From assembly GCA_945881775.1 (NCBI GenBank), contig CAMCVE010000020.1:1-34974 (forward strand): DNA of 34,974 nucleotides. The letters run 5' to 3'. Made by a program: the position numbers and the translations under genes. Each line of letters begins with the position of its first letter. Within the stretch, counting starts at the first letter, position 1. The notes under the pieces were generated by a model. The model was not told the origin of the DNA. It did not search any database and was given only the letters and a program-made list of their open reading frames with translations. Source of the stretch: Bacteriovorax stolpii (GTDB lineage: Bacteria; Bdellovibrionota; UBA2428). Positions 8,117 through 16,111 of the stretch are shown in pieces.

Positions 8117-9211
8117 ATGAAGCATTTAAAAAAAACAATCAAAGTTTTAATGGAAAATGACTGGAGCGCGAATGCTTATCTAAAAAATCTGAAAAGCGAG
8201 CTGTCAAAAAGGGACGTGCGAATTGCCAAGCGTTCGGCACTGCTTGGGAACCTTGATTTTGATGTCTATCATCTTCATTCCGAACCTACGAGTTGGGTTT
8301 CCGAGAGCCTCCTGCTTTCAACGATGAAGCTCACTCGCTTGTTCGCAATTTTGCTCTATTGCCGCATCCTTGGAAAGAAAGTCGTCTCTACTGTTCACGA
8401 CATCAGGCCCTACGAACGCGGGAGTGATCGAGTGTTCAATCGTATCTTTTTCAATGCAACTCGCGGGTGCATCTTGAGATCCATCGATGCGTTTGTTCTA
8501 CATAGTCAGAGTTTGCGGAAGTCTCTGCCTCCTAATATTCTCGCCCAAAAGACCACCGTGGTTTGCCCACATCCTATTTATGAGATGCCAGGGTCGCTCC
8601 TGGGGTTTGAAGGGGCACGGACGAAACTCGGCTATCCACTGGACAAAAAAATTCTTCTCATTTTTGGTGATTTTCGTAGCCATAAGAACCCAAGCGAGTT
8701 TCTAAAGAGCTTGGTCCTTATCATTGATAACAATCCGGCTTATGAAGCCCTAAGTGTGGTCATAGCCGGTAAAGGTGCGGAGGCTTCAACGAAGTCGGTG
8801 CCGCGGCACGAAAAAATTGAGATCATTGACGGATATATTCCTGAACTTGAGTTGAACACACTCATTGAGGCATCTTCTTGGATTGTTCTTCCTTATTCCT
8901 CTGTCAGTGGTTCGGGTCTGGTGCATTTGGCAGCCGCATTCAAAAAGCCACTGCTGCTGAGCCGACTTGAATACTTTGAAGAAATATGTGGAAACGAAGG
9001 AGTGTTGTATTTTTCTTTGAATGACGTCAGTGATTTGAGAACGACGTTATCGAGTGCGATTGCGCTGTCTGATGCTGATCTAGCAACTTTCGGTGCCAGG
9101 CTCAACAAGCATCTAGGAGGCTATCACTGGTCTGATTTGGCCGCCGCAAGCGCTACTTTGTATTCGGAGCTACTCCAACGAAGTGTGGATCAAGCCAATC
9201 GATCGCCCTGA
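8117..9211 (+). CDS. Glycosyltransferase, GT4-like (GT-B fold)
   Basis: A cytoplasmic 364-residue protein with a two-domain GT-B pattern. The N-terminal acceptor half includes DVYHLHSEP and KVVSTVHDIRPYERGSD, typical of GT4 enzymes that build exopolysaccharide repeat units. The C-terminal donor half starts near LLIFGDFRSHKNP and continues VVIAGKGAEA, IIDGYIPELELNTLI and VLPYSSVSGSGLVHLAAAF. The usual EX7E donor-binding motif is replaced by the SGSGLVHLA form seen in a subset of GT4 proteins, so the donor sugar cannot be guessed. The start is ATG 8117; an in-frame ATG at about 8150 is possible but would remove the first strand. The 3' end overlaps the convergent gene at 9190 by 22 bases. Confidence 0.82.
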   Translation: MKHLKKTIKVLMENDWSANAYLKNLKSELSKRDVRIAKRSALLGNLDFDVYHLHSEPTSWVSESLLLSTMKLTRLFAILLYCRILGKKVVSTVHDIRPYERGSDRVFNRIFFNATRGCILRSIDAFVLHSQSLRKSLPPNILAQKTTVVCPHPIYEMPGSLLGFEGARTKLGYPLDKKILLIFGDFRSHKNPSEFLKSLVLIIDNNPAYEALSVVIAGKGAEASTKSVPRHEKIEIIDGYIPELELNTLIEASSWIVLPYSSVSGSGLVHLAAAFKKPLLLSRLEYFEEICGNEGVLYFSLNDVSDLRTTLSSAIALSDADLATFGARLNKHLGGYHWSDLAAASATLYSELLQRSVDQANRSP

Positions 9212-10395
9212 TCTGTGAACTGTACTTCGTCGATGAGTTTTTGTCCCAAGCGCTTCCAATTGAAATGCCTGAGATAATACTGAAATGAACTTCGGCAAAG
9301 CTTTTGATATTCCTCCTGGTTTTGAAACGCAGACAGGATCACTTGTGCGTAGTTGTAAGCTTTCGAGCGAGCGTCGAGTATGAAACCATTCTGTCCCGAT
9401 TGTATTGCATCACTCACTCCGCCAACGTTGGTCGAAATCGCAGGGACACCGTGAATGTTGGCCTCTGGAGTGAAGAGACCAAAAATCTCCGCACGCGATG
9501 GCACAAACACAAAGTGAGATTTTCTGTAGAGTTCACTAAGCTTTGCCTCTCCTTCAGCGCTGTCTTTTGAGATGTAGCCCACAATCTCGACCCATTCTGG
9601 ATACTTCCGTCCAGCCGAAGCTGATCCTAGAATCCGAAGTCTCAGATTTTGTCCGCTCCTTCGCAGAAGTTCGCAGGTCTCGATCACGAGATCTCCACCT
9701 TTTCGGTCCCAATCCCCGGCGACGAATAGAATCTCAAGACAGCTTTGAGAACGAGAAATAATCCATTGATTTACGTCTTCCTCAGTCGGAGTGAAACTGA
9801 ATGAGGGTCCCCGAAAGAGTACTCGGAATTTTTGGCCCAGGTGCGGATACTGTCTCTGTGCGGCAGCAACCGCCCACCTTGAAGTCAAAAAAATCAAAGT
9901 AGCATTCTCATAGGCGAGGCGTTCGTTCTCTAGGCTTTTGAACTTTTGATATTCAGAGATTCTGAGCTCGTAGTGTTCGTAGACAGTCGCTATTGCTGCA
10001 TCTCTCACGATCACAAGAGGAATCTTTACGTCAACATATGCTATGAGACTCGAGTGATCGCAGCACAACAAAAAATCGCGCGACACATTTGACGACTTCA
10101 AGGCCTTTCGAAAATGCGCTCCAGCTCTTTTCGCTAGGAACTCGCCGATCGACCAGAGGCGAGGATTATCTCCGCGCCCGACGGCCCGGAATGCTAGTCG
10201 CAGCAAGGAAAGCAGCCTTTCTCTACGAAACGTGATGAACTCCATTTCGACACCAAGACTAGCAAGTGATTCAATTAAACTTAGCGAAGCCCCGAAAAAC
10301 CCACTTCCTTGCATTGTCTTGAAGGATTCCCGGTTCGTGAAGATGTACTCGCTTAAAACCGCAATTTTTAGGAGATTTTCTCGCTTAGTAGTCAT
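9190..10395 (-). CDS. Glycosyltransferase family 4
   Basis: A 401-residue retaining glycosyltransferase of GT-B fold that would transfer a sugar from a nucleotide donor to a lipid-linked acceptor on the inner face of the inner membrane. The GT4 features are clear: the glycine-rich acceptor loop MQGSGFFGASLSLI near 28-41, the GDWDRKGGDL segment at 227-236, and the EX7E donor motif AEIFGLFTPE with E303 and E311, followed by GVPAISTNVGGVSDAI. The ATG at 10395 lacks a strong ribosome site. It converges on the preceding glycosyltransferase, sharing 22 bases at the 3' ends. Upstream, 226 bases separate it from the divergent ABC exporter gene; I see no convincing promoter in that space. Confidence 0.88.
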   Translation of the reverse strand: MTTKRENLLKIAVLSEYIFTNRESFKTMQGSGFFGASLSLIESLASLGVEMEFITFRRERLLSLLRLAFRAVGRGDNPRLWSIGEFLAKRAGAHFRKALKSSNVSRDFLLCCDHSSLIAYVDVKIPLVIVRDAAIATVYEHYELRISEYQKFKSLENERLAYENATLIFLTSRWAVAAAQRQYPHLGQKFRVLFRGPSFSFTPTEEDVNQWIISRSQSCLEILFVAGDWDRKGGDLVIETCELLRRSGQNLRLRILGSASAGRKYPEWVEIVGYISKDSAEGEAKLSELYRKSHFVFVPSRAEIFGLFTPEANIHGVPAISTNVGGVSDAIQSGQNGFILDARSKAYNYAQVILSAFQNQEEYQKLCRSSFQYYLRHFNWKRLGQKLIDEVQFTDQGDRLA

Positions 10396-10621
10396 TGGTG
10401 ATGGCTCCTAAACTAAAAAGATCCCGCTGCCGACAAACAAAATTCTGGCGAATCTAGCATCTCGCGTTTTCAGAATCTCGTTCACAAAGTCAGTATAGAA
10501 AGAATTCGGTGAGATTTCACGTGTGGTGGACTCGAATTTTGGGACGACTCAAAGGGTAGACATTTTTATGGCGCTCTGAATTCTCATTTGGGGAAGAGGG
10601 AAGGTCGATAGCATAGAGTGT

Positions 10622-12436
10622 ATGGACCCAATGCGCGCATCATCTTCGAAAGGAGCTATTTCGGACAGTTCATATGACCTGATCTGGGTTTTGATGCGTC
10701 AAAAGCCAATTCTGACGTTCGTTTTCTTTGGGTTAGCCGTGGGGGCGACCCTCTTCGAAGGGCTTGGAATTGCACTACTCATGCCGCTCCTCGAAGCTTC
10801 TTCAAACGCACCGGAAACTGTTTCCAATAGCGAAACACTGATTGAGATGTTTTTTGTTAGGACCGATCTGCATCCTTCGACTCGCAATATTCTGTTGGCA
10901 ATGATAGCGGCTTTCGTGCTCAAGGGAATCATGCAGTTTGGTGCTGTGAAGCTTCGCGTAGAGCACATGGCGCGATTCAGTTTGTTGGTTCGCACGAAAT
11001 TTTTGGATTGTCTAGAAAATTTGAGTTTAGATTTCTTCGATCGAACAAAAAAGGATTCACTCTCAGCGCTCATCAGTGCAGAGGTCCCAGGGTCCTCCTT
11101 GGCAGTTCTGGCATTTCTCAATGTCATGGTTAGAACCCTGACGGCATGCACATTCATCATTCTTTCTCTTCATCTGAATTGGCAGCTTGCTGCTCTCGCA
11201 CTCACAATTTTTGCTCTTGTCGGATCTGTGATGCGATTTGTTTCTGAGCGTTCTTCAGCAGAGTCTAGAAAACTTTCTCGATTCAACCTCGTCTTCAATC
11301 GTCGAGTGATTCAAGCGATATCCGCCTTCAAGTATCTCAAGGGGACTTCGAGCTTTGGATACATCCGGCAAAAGAGTAAAGTGCATCTCGAAGAGATCTC
11401 TAATTCCCAGTCAAAGATTGGTCTTTATGCGGCCACTCTCGACGGTGTTCAGCAACCCATTGTAGCCATAATACTAGCGACTCTCGTATATTTTTCAGTT
11501 GAAGTCTTGGGGCAAGATATTGCCTCGGTATTTGTGATTCTTGCGCTCACTTACAAAGTCATCTCTCAGCTTATTGGACTTCAAGGCGAGTGGCAGAATT
11601 TTTCTTCGAATCGAGGAAACCTTGAGATACTTTCTTCTGCACTCGATCGCATGAAGCAGTTTCGTGAGCCGAATGGCAGTCGTCCTTACGTTGGTTTCCA
11701 AGATTCAATCTGTTTTGAAAATGTGTCGCTCTCAATTCAGTCAAATCCAGTTCTAAAAGGTGTCGACCTGAATATTCCGAAGGGCAAGTTTATCGGCATC
11801 GTGGGAGTGTCAGGGAGCGGCAAGTCCACGTTGATCGACATGATTCTTGGGCTGCGACGACCCACTTCGGGGCAAGTCCTTGTTGATGGAGTCTCGCTTG
11901 CCGAGTTCGACTCTAGAAGTTGGCGCAAAAGCATTGGGCTAGTTAATCAGGAATTCTCAATTTTCAGCGACGGGCTGATTGAGAGTGTCGCTGTTCCCGA
12001 CGCCATTCTCCAATCCACAGACCTATCGAGGATTGAAAAGGCCCTAAAGACAGCGCATGCGTGGGATTTCTGTGGACGTGCCTTGCAAGGAGATGCCTCA
12101 CAATCTGATCACTTTCAGGAAAATCTTTCTGTGGGGCAACGACAGCGTATCTCGATTGCGAGAGCCGTTTTCCGCGAGCCGAGTCTGCTGATTCTTGACG
12201 AGGCTACGAGTGCTTTGGACCCAGTTTCTGAATCAAATGTTCAGGCAGCGATCGATCAACTTTCTAAACAAAACACGACAGTGCTAATTACCCATCGGCT
12301 TTCGAATCTACAAAACTGTGACTTGATCTACGTCATGGAAAGTGGGCGCATCGTCGAGTCAGGGTCGATCGAGGAACTGATGCGGTTGCCGCAAGGGTAT
12401 CTTCGCGAACTCAGCAATCAGGGACTTCTGACCTGA
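10622..12436 (+). CDS. ABC exporter, fused permease and ATPase (candidate lipid-linked glycan flippase)
   Basis: A 604-residue half-transporter of the MsbA/PglK type. The N-terminal permease domain (about 25-325) has roughly six membrane segments. The C-terminal ATPase has Walker A GVSGSGKST at 395-403, the Q-loop in VNQEFSIFSD, the signature LSVGQRQR at 502-509, Walker B LLILDEATSAL at 522-532 and the H-loop histidine H558 in ITHRL. It would work as a homodimer in the inner membrane. Members of this group export lipids, peptides or, as PglK does, flip lipid-linked oligosaccharides. Because the locus has a Wzy-like polymerase and no visible Wzx, a flippase role is the best guess from context. 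A role in lipid or peptide export is the alternative. Confidence 0.9.
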   Translation: MDPMRASSSKGAISDSSYDLIWVLMRQKPILTFVFFGLAVGATLFEGLGIALLMPLLEASSNAPETVSNSETLIEMFFVRTDLHPSTRNILLAMIAAFVLKGIMQFGAVKLRVEHMARFSLLVRTKFLDCLENLSLDFFDRTKKDSLSALISAEVPGSSLAVLAFLNVMVRTLTACTFIILSLHLNWQLAALALTIFALVGSVMRFVSERSSAESRKLSRFNLVFNRRVIQAISAFKYLKGTSSFGYIRQKSKVHLEEISNSQSKIGLYAATLDGVQQPIVAIILATLVYFSVEVLGQDIASVFVILALTYKVISQLIGLQGEWQNFSSNRGNLEILSSALDRMKQFREPNGSRPYVGFQDSICFENVSLSIQSNPVLKGVDLNIPKGKFIGIVGVSGSGKSTLIDMILGLRRPTSGQVLVDGVSLAEFDSRSWRKSIGLVNQEFSIFSDGLIESVAVPDAILQSTDLSRIEKALKTAHAWDFCGRALQGDASQSDHFQENLSVGQRQRISIARAVFREPSLLILDEATSALDPVSESNVQAAIDQLSKQNTTVLITHRLSNLQNCDLIYVMESGRIVESGSIEELMRLPQGYLRELSNQGLLT

Positions 12437-12473
12437 ACAAGGTCTTTGTTTGGGTGTGGGAAGTGTCTTTTAG

Positions 12474-12683
12474 GCAGAGATCGTTTATGGGTTAGATCGG
12501 GCGACCTATCGACTTCGTGTCGTCAATATTCGCGGTCAAACTACTGATGCTCACTTTGAACACCTTTCGCGGGAGTCACTCAAACCAGTCCAATGGGTCG
12601 TTGAAAGACGGGTATAGTTCGGAGATCTCGTAAATATTATTGATTTCACGATACAGAGTTTGGATCGCTCTGCCGAAAAATAG
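12474..12683 (+). pseudogene. Short interrupted frame of unknown origin
   Basis: Between the ABC exporter and the Wzz-like gene one plus-strand frame is open for 47 codons, is broken by a TAG at 12615-12617, and continues in the same frame for 21 codons to TAG 12681-12683. The text is protein-like (for example ATYRLRVVNIRGQTTDAHFE and NIIDFTIQSLDRSAEK), but there is no start codon and I recognise no family. It may be the tail of a lost gene, or chance. Confidence 0.25.
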
Positions 12684-12685
12684 AC

Positions 12686-13489
12686 ATGAGGGTCTTGTCG
12701 TGGTCAAAGTCTCTAGTGGGTCAATTGAAGCGACTCGTTGGCTCTCTCCCGCTATGTTTCATTCTTGGTGGGAGCTTGGGAATTCTTGTTCAGACCTTGC
12801 TTCCGGTGCAGTACTCCGCAGTGATCGTGATCCGGGGCCCGTCATTTCCTAATTTTGGAAAGGCGCTCAGCAGATCAAAACAGAGTTTTGGACTTGGTGA
12901 AATTTCTACAGATCCAAAGATCGAAGCAATTGAGTTTCTTCGTCTTAAATTCGATACGGGTTCAGCGCGGGCGTTCTTCAGCAATCGTCAGCCTGTGATT
13001 CGAAGAATCGACGAGGTTCGCGGCACAAATCTTTTGAAAATTGAAGTCTGGGCTAGGGATCCGTCGTTGGCCAAACAGTACGGAGAAGAAATCTTCGAGG
13101 AGCTTCAGAGCTATTTTGATCCCAGAATAAAAACTTTCTCCAAGGTCAAAGAAAAGTTTATGAGCATCTCAAAGCAATCTTTGGAACTAACCGAGCGAGC
13201 GATCTCGGCCATCCGAGTTTCAAAAGATTTCAATGCTGAAATGAAGCGATTCGATTTGATGATGCGACAACTTGAAACTCAGAAGAATGTCGAAGAGATC
13301 CAAAATATCTTTTCTGAAGAGGGTCTCCACAACGTTCAGATTATTCACTCGACTCATGACGAACAACCCAGGAGACGCTTTCCACCCAATATGTTTGTCC
13401 TGCCAATAATGTCTGGCATGATTTTTGTCCTACTCCTGCTGCTTTCTAGGTATCTCGCTGCGGAGAGGGCTAGAATGCCCTTCGAATGA
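12686..13489 (+). CDS. Wzz-like polysaccharide co-polymerase (chain-length regulator)
   Basis: Wzz-type proteins sit in the inner membrane with a large periplasmic helical domain and set the chain length made by Wzy. The 267-residue product has this topology: a first membrane segment near 20-40 (LPLCFILGGSLGILVQTLLP), a periplasmic domain with long charged helices (about 90-220), then a proline-containing segment PRRRFPPNM just before the second membrane segment at about 236-256. It has no cytoplasmic tyrosine-kinase domain, so it is of the short type 1 kind rather than the BY-kinase type. Similarity to known Wzz is by topology more than by motif. The ribosome site is weak. It abuts the next gene: TGA 13487-13489, then ATG 13490. 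Confidence 0.72.
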   Translation: MRVLSWSKSLVGQLKRLVGSLPLCFILGGSLGILVQTLLPVQYSAVIVIRGPSFPNFGKALSRSKQSFGLGEISTDPKIEAIEFLRLKFDTGSARAFFSNRQPVIRRIDEVRGTNLLKIEVWARDPSLAKQYGEEIFEELQSYFDPRIKTFSKVKEKFMSISKQSLELTERAISAIRVSKDFNAEMKRFDLMMRQLETQKNVEEIQNIFSEEGLHNVQIIHSTHDEQPRRRFPPNMFVLPIMSGMIFVLLLLLSRYLAAERARMPFE

Positions 13490-14857
13490 ATGCGACAGAT
13501 TTTATCCATCCTTATTTTGATGATGGTCGCTTCCCGTGCCCATTCAGAGGCAACAAAGGATTCTGTTTCCTCATTCTGGTATTTGAGTCCAAGTGGAAGC
13601 GATGCAAACGATGGGCGTACTCAGGCGACCGCTAAGAGAAGTCCTCAAGTCGTTGCGGATCTCGCTATGCCCGGAGATACGATATACTTTCTTGACGGAG
13701 TTTTTGAGAACCTGACACGTTCAACAGTGCTTACGATCAAACGATCTGGACAACCCGGAAAGCCGATTAGCTTTCGCGCTTTTCCCGGAACGCATCCCGT
13801 CCTCCACAATCGCCAAGGCTGGGATGTCATAAAACTCGTGGGAGTCAGTCATATCGAAGTCAGCGGGCTCACTCTGAAGGGGCATGCCGACATCATCTCT
13901 TTTGACGAGGCTGAACGTGAGAAAAATAACCTCCAGAACCGCCGAACGTCTGACAATTGTCTCATGATAACGCGAGACCCAAAGACTCGAACGCCATCCT
14001 CTCATATCGAGATTAAGAACAATACGATACTCGATTGTGGTGGAGCGGGATTGGTGGCTAGCTATTCTGACTATCTAAATTTCGAAGGAAACGTGGTTTC
14101 TCGATGTGCTTTTTGGTCGCCATACGGAAATAGTGGAATTTCCATTTACCAGCCAACATCGATTGATGATTCTTTAGGTATCAAGATTCGCATAAGAAAT
14201 AATGTCGTCTTTGGTATTGATAATAAAGTTCCCTTCTTTTTTTCAAAGCCCAATAATCCTGAAGAACGCACTCCAAGCGACGGCAACGGAATTATTATCG
14301 ACGACAACCTCAACACTCAAACTCGCGCAGGCCCTGCTCAACACGCGTATGTGGGAAGAACTCTCGTTTCAAATAATGTTGTTTTTGGCAACGGCGGATC
14401 AGGGATAAGAGTCTTCAAATCGAGGAATGTTTCAGTTCTCTATAACTATGTCGCGAATAACAATCTTCGATTTCAGCAGGGGATGGGCGAAATTTCAGCG
14501 ATCAAAGCTACAGACTTAAAAATTCTCAACAACGTGATTGTTTCTGCGCAGGTCCCCTATTCTGTGTTTTCCGATGTCCCCGCTCAGATTGAGTTTTCTC
14601 ACAACATTCTCGAAGGGACACTTTTTGGTAAATCGAAGGACCTTCTTAAAGTCACGGGAAACAAGCAAGTGCTGACTGGCATTCGACTGACAGATTGGAC
14701 GAATGGTGCGCGTAAGTTTGATGTTGATCCGAAAAGTCCTGCAATTGCTAATGCCCAACCTTCGAAAGAAGAAGTCCTAGATTTTTTTGGCAATCTCCGT
14801 TCCCTGAAAAATCCGGACGCTGGAGCATTTAACTTGACGGCTCGTCAGAGGAAATAG
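13490..14857 (+). CDS. Secreted right-handed parallel beta-helix protein (lyase/epimerase-like)
   Basis: The 455-residue product starts with a signal peptide (MRQILSILILMMVASRAHS) and then WYLSPSGSDANDGRTQATA, the typical entry of DUF1565/PL-type beta-helix proteins, followed by GDTIYFLDGVFEN. Repeated turns with stacked asparagines and short hydrophobic strands follow, such as HIEIKNNTILDCGGAGLVAS, VVFGNGGSGIRVFKSRNVSV and LKILNNVIVS. Proteins of this type in polysaccharide loci are often lyases or C5-epimerases that trim or modify the polymer in the periplasm. I cannot identify catalytic residues with certainty. It starts immediately after the Wzz-like gene, so the two are very likely co-translated, supporting a role in polymer maturation. 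Confidence 0.82.
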   Translation: MRQILSILILMMVASRAHSEATKDSVSSFWYLSPSGSDANDGRTQATAKRSPQVVADLAMPGDTIYFLDGVFENLTRSTVLTIKRSGQPGKPISFRAFPGTHPVLHNRQGWDVIKLVGVSHIEVSGLTLKGHADIISFDEAEREKNNLQNRRTSDNCLMITRDPKTRTPSSHIEIKNNTILDCGGAGLVASYSDYLNFEGNVVSRCAFWSPYGNSGISIYQPTSIDDSLGIKIRIRNNVVFGIDNKVPFFFSKPNNPEERTPSDGNGIIIDDNLNTQTRAGPAQHAYVGRTLVSNNVVFGNGGSGIRVFKSRNVSVLYNYVANNNLRFQQGMGEISAIKATDLKILNNVIVSAQVPYSVFSDVPAQIEFSHNILEGTLFGKSKDLLKVTGNKQVLTGIRLTDWTNGARKFDVDPKSPAIANAQPSKEEVLDFFGNLRSLKNPDAGAFNLTARQRK

Positions 14858-14875
14858 TCTTCTGCGAGAGTTGTT

Positions 14876-15628
14876 CTAGTTCCAAAGTCGCACACTTAAA
14901 GAGAGCTTCGGAAGAACGTTGTAGAGGTATTCATCCTTAACCTGATCGGCTCGGATTATCGCGCCGGCACCTAATCGAAAAGTTTTTCCGAGTCGGTAGC
15001 TAAAGGTGTGATCAGTCGAGAAATAGGTGGGCGGTTGAAATCCCAGGCCAGATCCAATCGAACGATACTTTAGAGCGCCTAACGTATTTGACATACGGTA
15101 GGCGACGGCTTCATTCAAGCGTAGTGAGTAATTCAGTTCGAACCTCGGGGTCAGGTAGTTAAATTGCGGAATCGTATCGAGCCCCAGGGAGGCTTCGAAA
15201 GAGTTGGGATTTTTTTTCGATTTTAAATCTTGTGGTTGCGCTGAATTTTTTCGAATCACCAATTGCAGTTCTTCGACTTCAGAGTTTGGTCCCAAAGCGA
15301 GTACTTTTAGAAGGCCGTCTTTATAGTCCACTTTGATATCCAGTGAAAAACTTCCGTCCTTTGTCGCGACAATCTTCTTTCCATTCACGACGATTCTCCA
15401 CTGGTTGCGAATGTATCTTGCCTTGATCAGGACAAATTCTTGCCGTCCTCGTTCGGTCGAACGTTGCGTAAACTGCATGTCGGATTCATCAAGCTGAAGT
15501 CCGGTAATTTTTCCACGCTTTTCGAGGGTCAACTTGCCAGATTTCGAGTTGGGTGCGGCGTATCCTGTCCCGGCCAGAACCCATATCCAAAGGCAAAGCG
15601 CAATTTTTCGAATCTGTATGCGACTCAT
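14876..15628 (-). CDS. Secreted protein with Ig-like and outer-membrane-barrel-like parts
   Basis: A 250-residue product with a Sec signal peptide (MSRIQIRKIALCLWIWVLAG, cleaved near YAAP). The first part (about 35-130) looks like small beta-sandwich domains: IVVNGKKIVATKDGSFSLDI and LLKVLALGPNSEVEELQLVI resemble bacterial Ig-like repeats. From about 145 onward alternating hydrophobic and polar strands (FELNYSLRLNEAVAYRMS, TFSYRLGKTFRLGAGAIIRA) end in LSVRLWN, a plausible outer-membrane barrel end. No family is recognised. The ATG at 15628 overlaps the stop of the preceding gene (ATGA), with GGAA upstream; an upstream TTG at 15640 is less likely. It is last in the minus-strand wecG-type operon, suggesting a part in export or surface anchoring of the polymer. 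Confidence 0.72.
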   Translation of the reverse strand: MSRIQIRKIALCLWIWVLAGTGYAAPNSKSGKLTLEKRGKITGLQLDESDMQFTQRSTERGRQEFVLIKARYIRNQWRIVVNGKKIVATKDGSFSLDIKVDYKDGLLKVLALGPNSEVEELQLVIRKNSAQPQDLKSKKNPNSFEASLGLDTIPQFNYLTPRFELNYSLRLNEAVAYRMSNTLGALKYRSIGSGLGFQPPTYFSTDHTFSYRLGKTFRLGAGAIIRADQVKDEYLYNVLPKLSLSVRLWN

Positions 15629-16011
15629 GGGAATTTCCAAGATGTTTTAACTTTGAAGGCCCAAACTGTCGGAGTTTCTGCAGTCGGGCAGTAGCTTAGC
15701 GCAGGCCCAAACGACAGGTTCGCTTTTTTTGCAAACGCGATGCTCAACATCTGCTCGGTTGCGTACCAGCTGACATCTCCCAAAACGCGATCCGAATCGC
15801 TGTCCGAAGCGCCGATGCCTCCGAATCCAGACCATGACGAGTAAGCCAACTTTCCGTAAATGGGTTCGTAGACGTAAAAGCCCAGTTTCGGAAGAAGTCG
15901 TTTGTGTCGCCATGAGTATGCGCTGCCTAGAGTCAATTCACCGAAAGCTACGGCTCGTTCTGAGTAAACGGCACTTATTGCCAACGGCAGGAGGAAGTAA
16001 AAAAGTTTCAT
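15625..16011 (-). CDS. Small outer-membrane-barrel-like protein
   Basis: A 128-residue product with a signal peptide (MKLFYFLLPLAISAVYSERA, cleaved near AVA-FG). The mature part is short beta-strand-like stretches rich in aromatic residues and glycine: LTLGSAYSWRHKRLLPKLGF, GKLAYSSWSGFGGIGASDSD, and an end in VWAFKVKTSWKFP. This pattern suits a small outer-membrane barrel or part of one. I recognise no family. Its stop overlaps the start of the next gene in the ATGA arrangement, giving translational coupling and perhaps a two-part assembly. It lies 100 bases downstream of the glycosyltransferase at 16112 on the same strand. Confidence 0.7.
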   Translation of the reverse strand: MKLFYFLLPLAISAVYSERAVAFGELTLGSAYSWRHKRLLPKLGFYVYEPIYGKLAYSSWSGFGGIGASDSDSDRVLGDVSWYATEQMLSIAFAKKANLSFGPALSYCPTAETPTVWAFKVKTSWKFP

Positions 16012-16111
16012 CGTGCCGTCCGCATTCGCATCAGAAGGGTAGATCGACCACGCAACGCCAAGTCCCCCATAGTCCTAAGCTTATCGCCAAATCCGAGAGG
16101 TGCAAGCGACT

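Noticed and set aside
14876-16011. The two small outer-membrane-type genes as one frameshifted gene
   Set aside because: Each has its own signal peptide and the junction is a normal ATGA coupling with a ribosome site, so they are separate genes.
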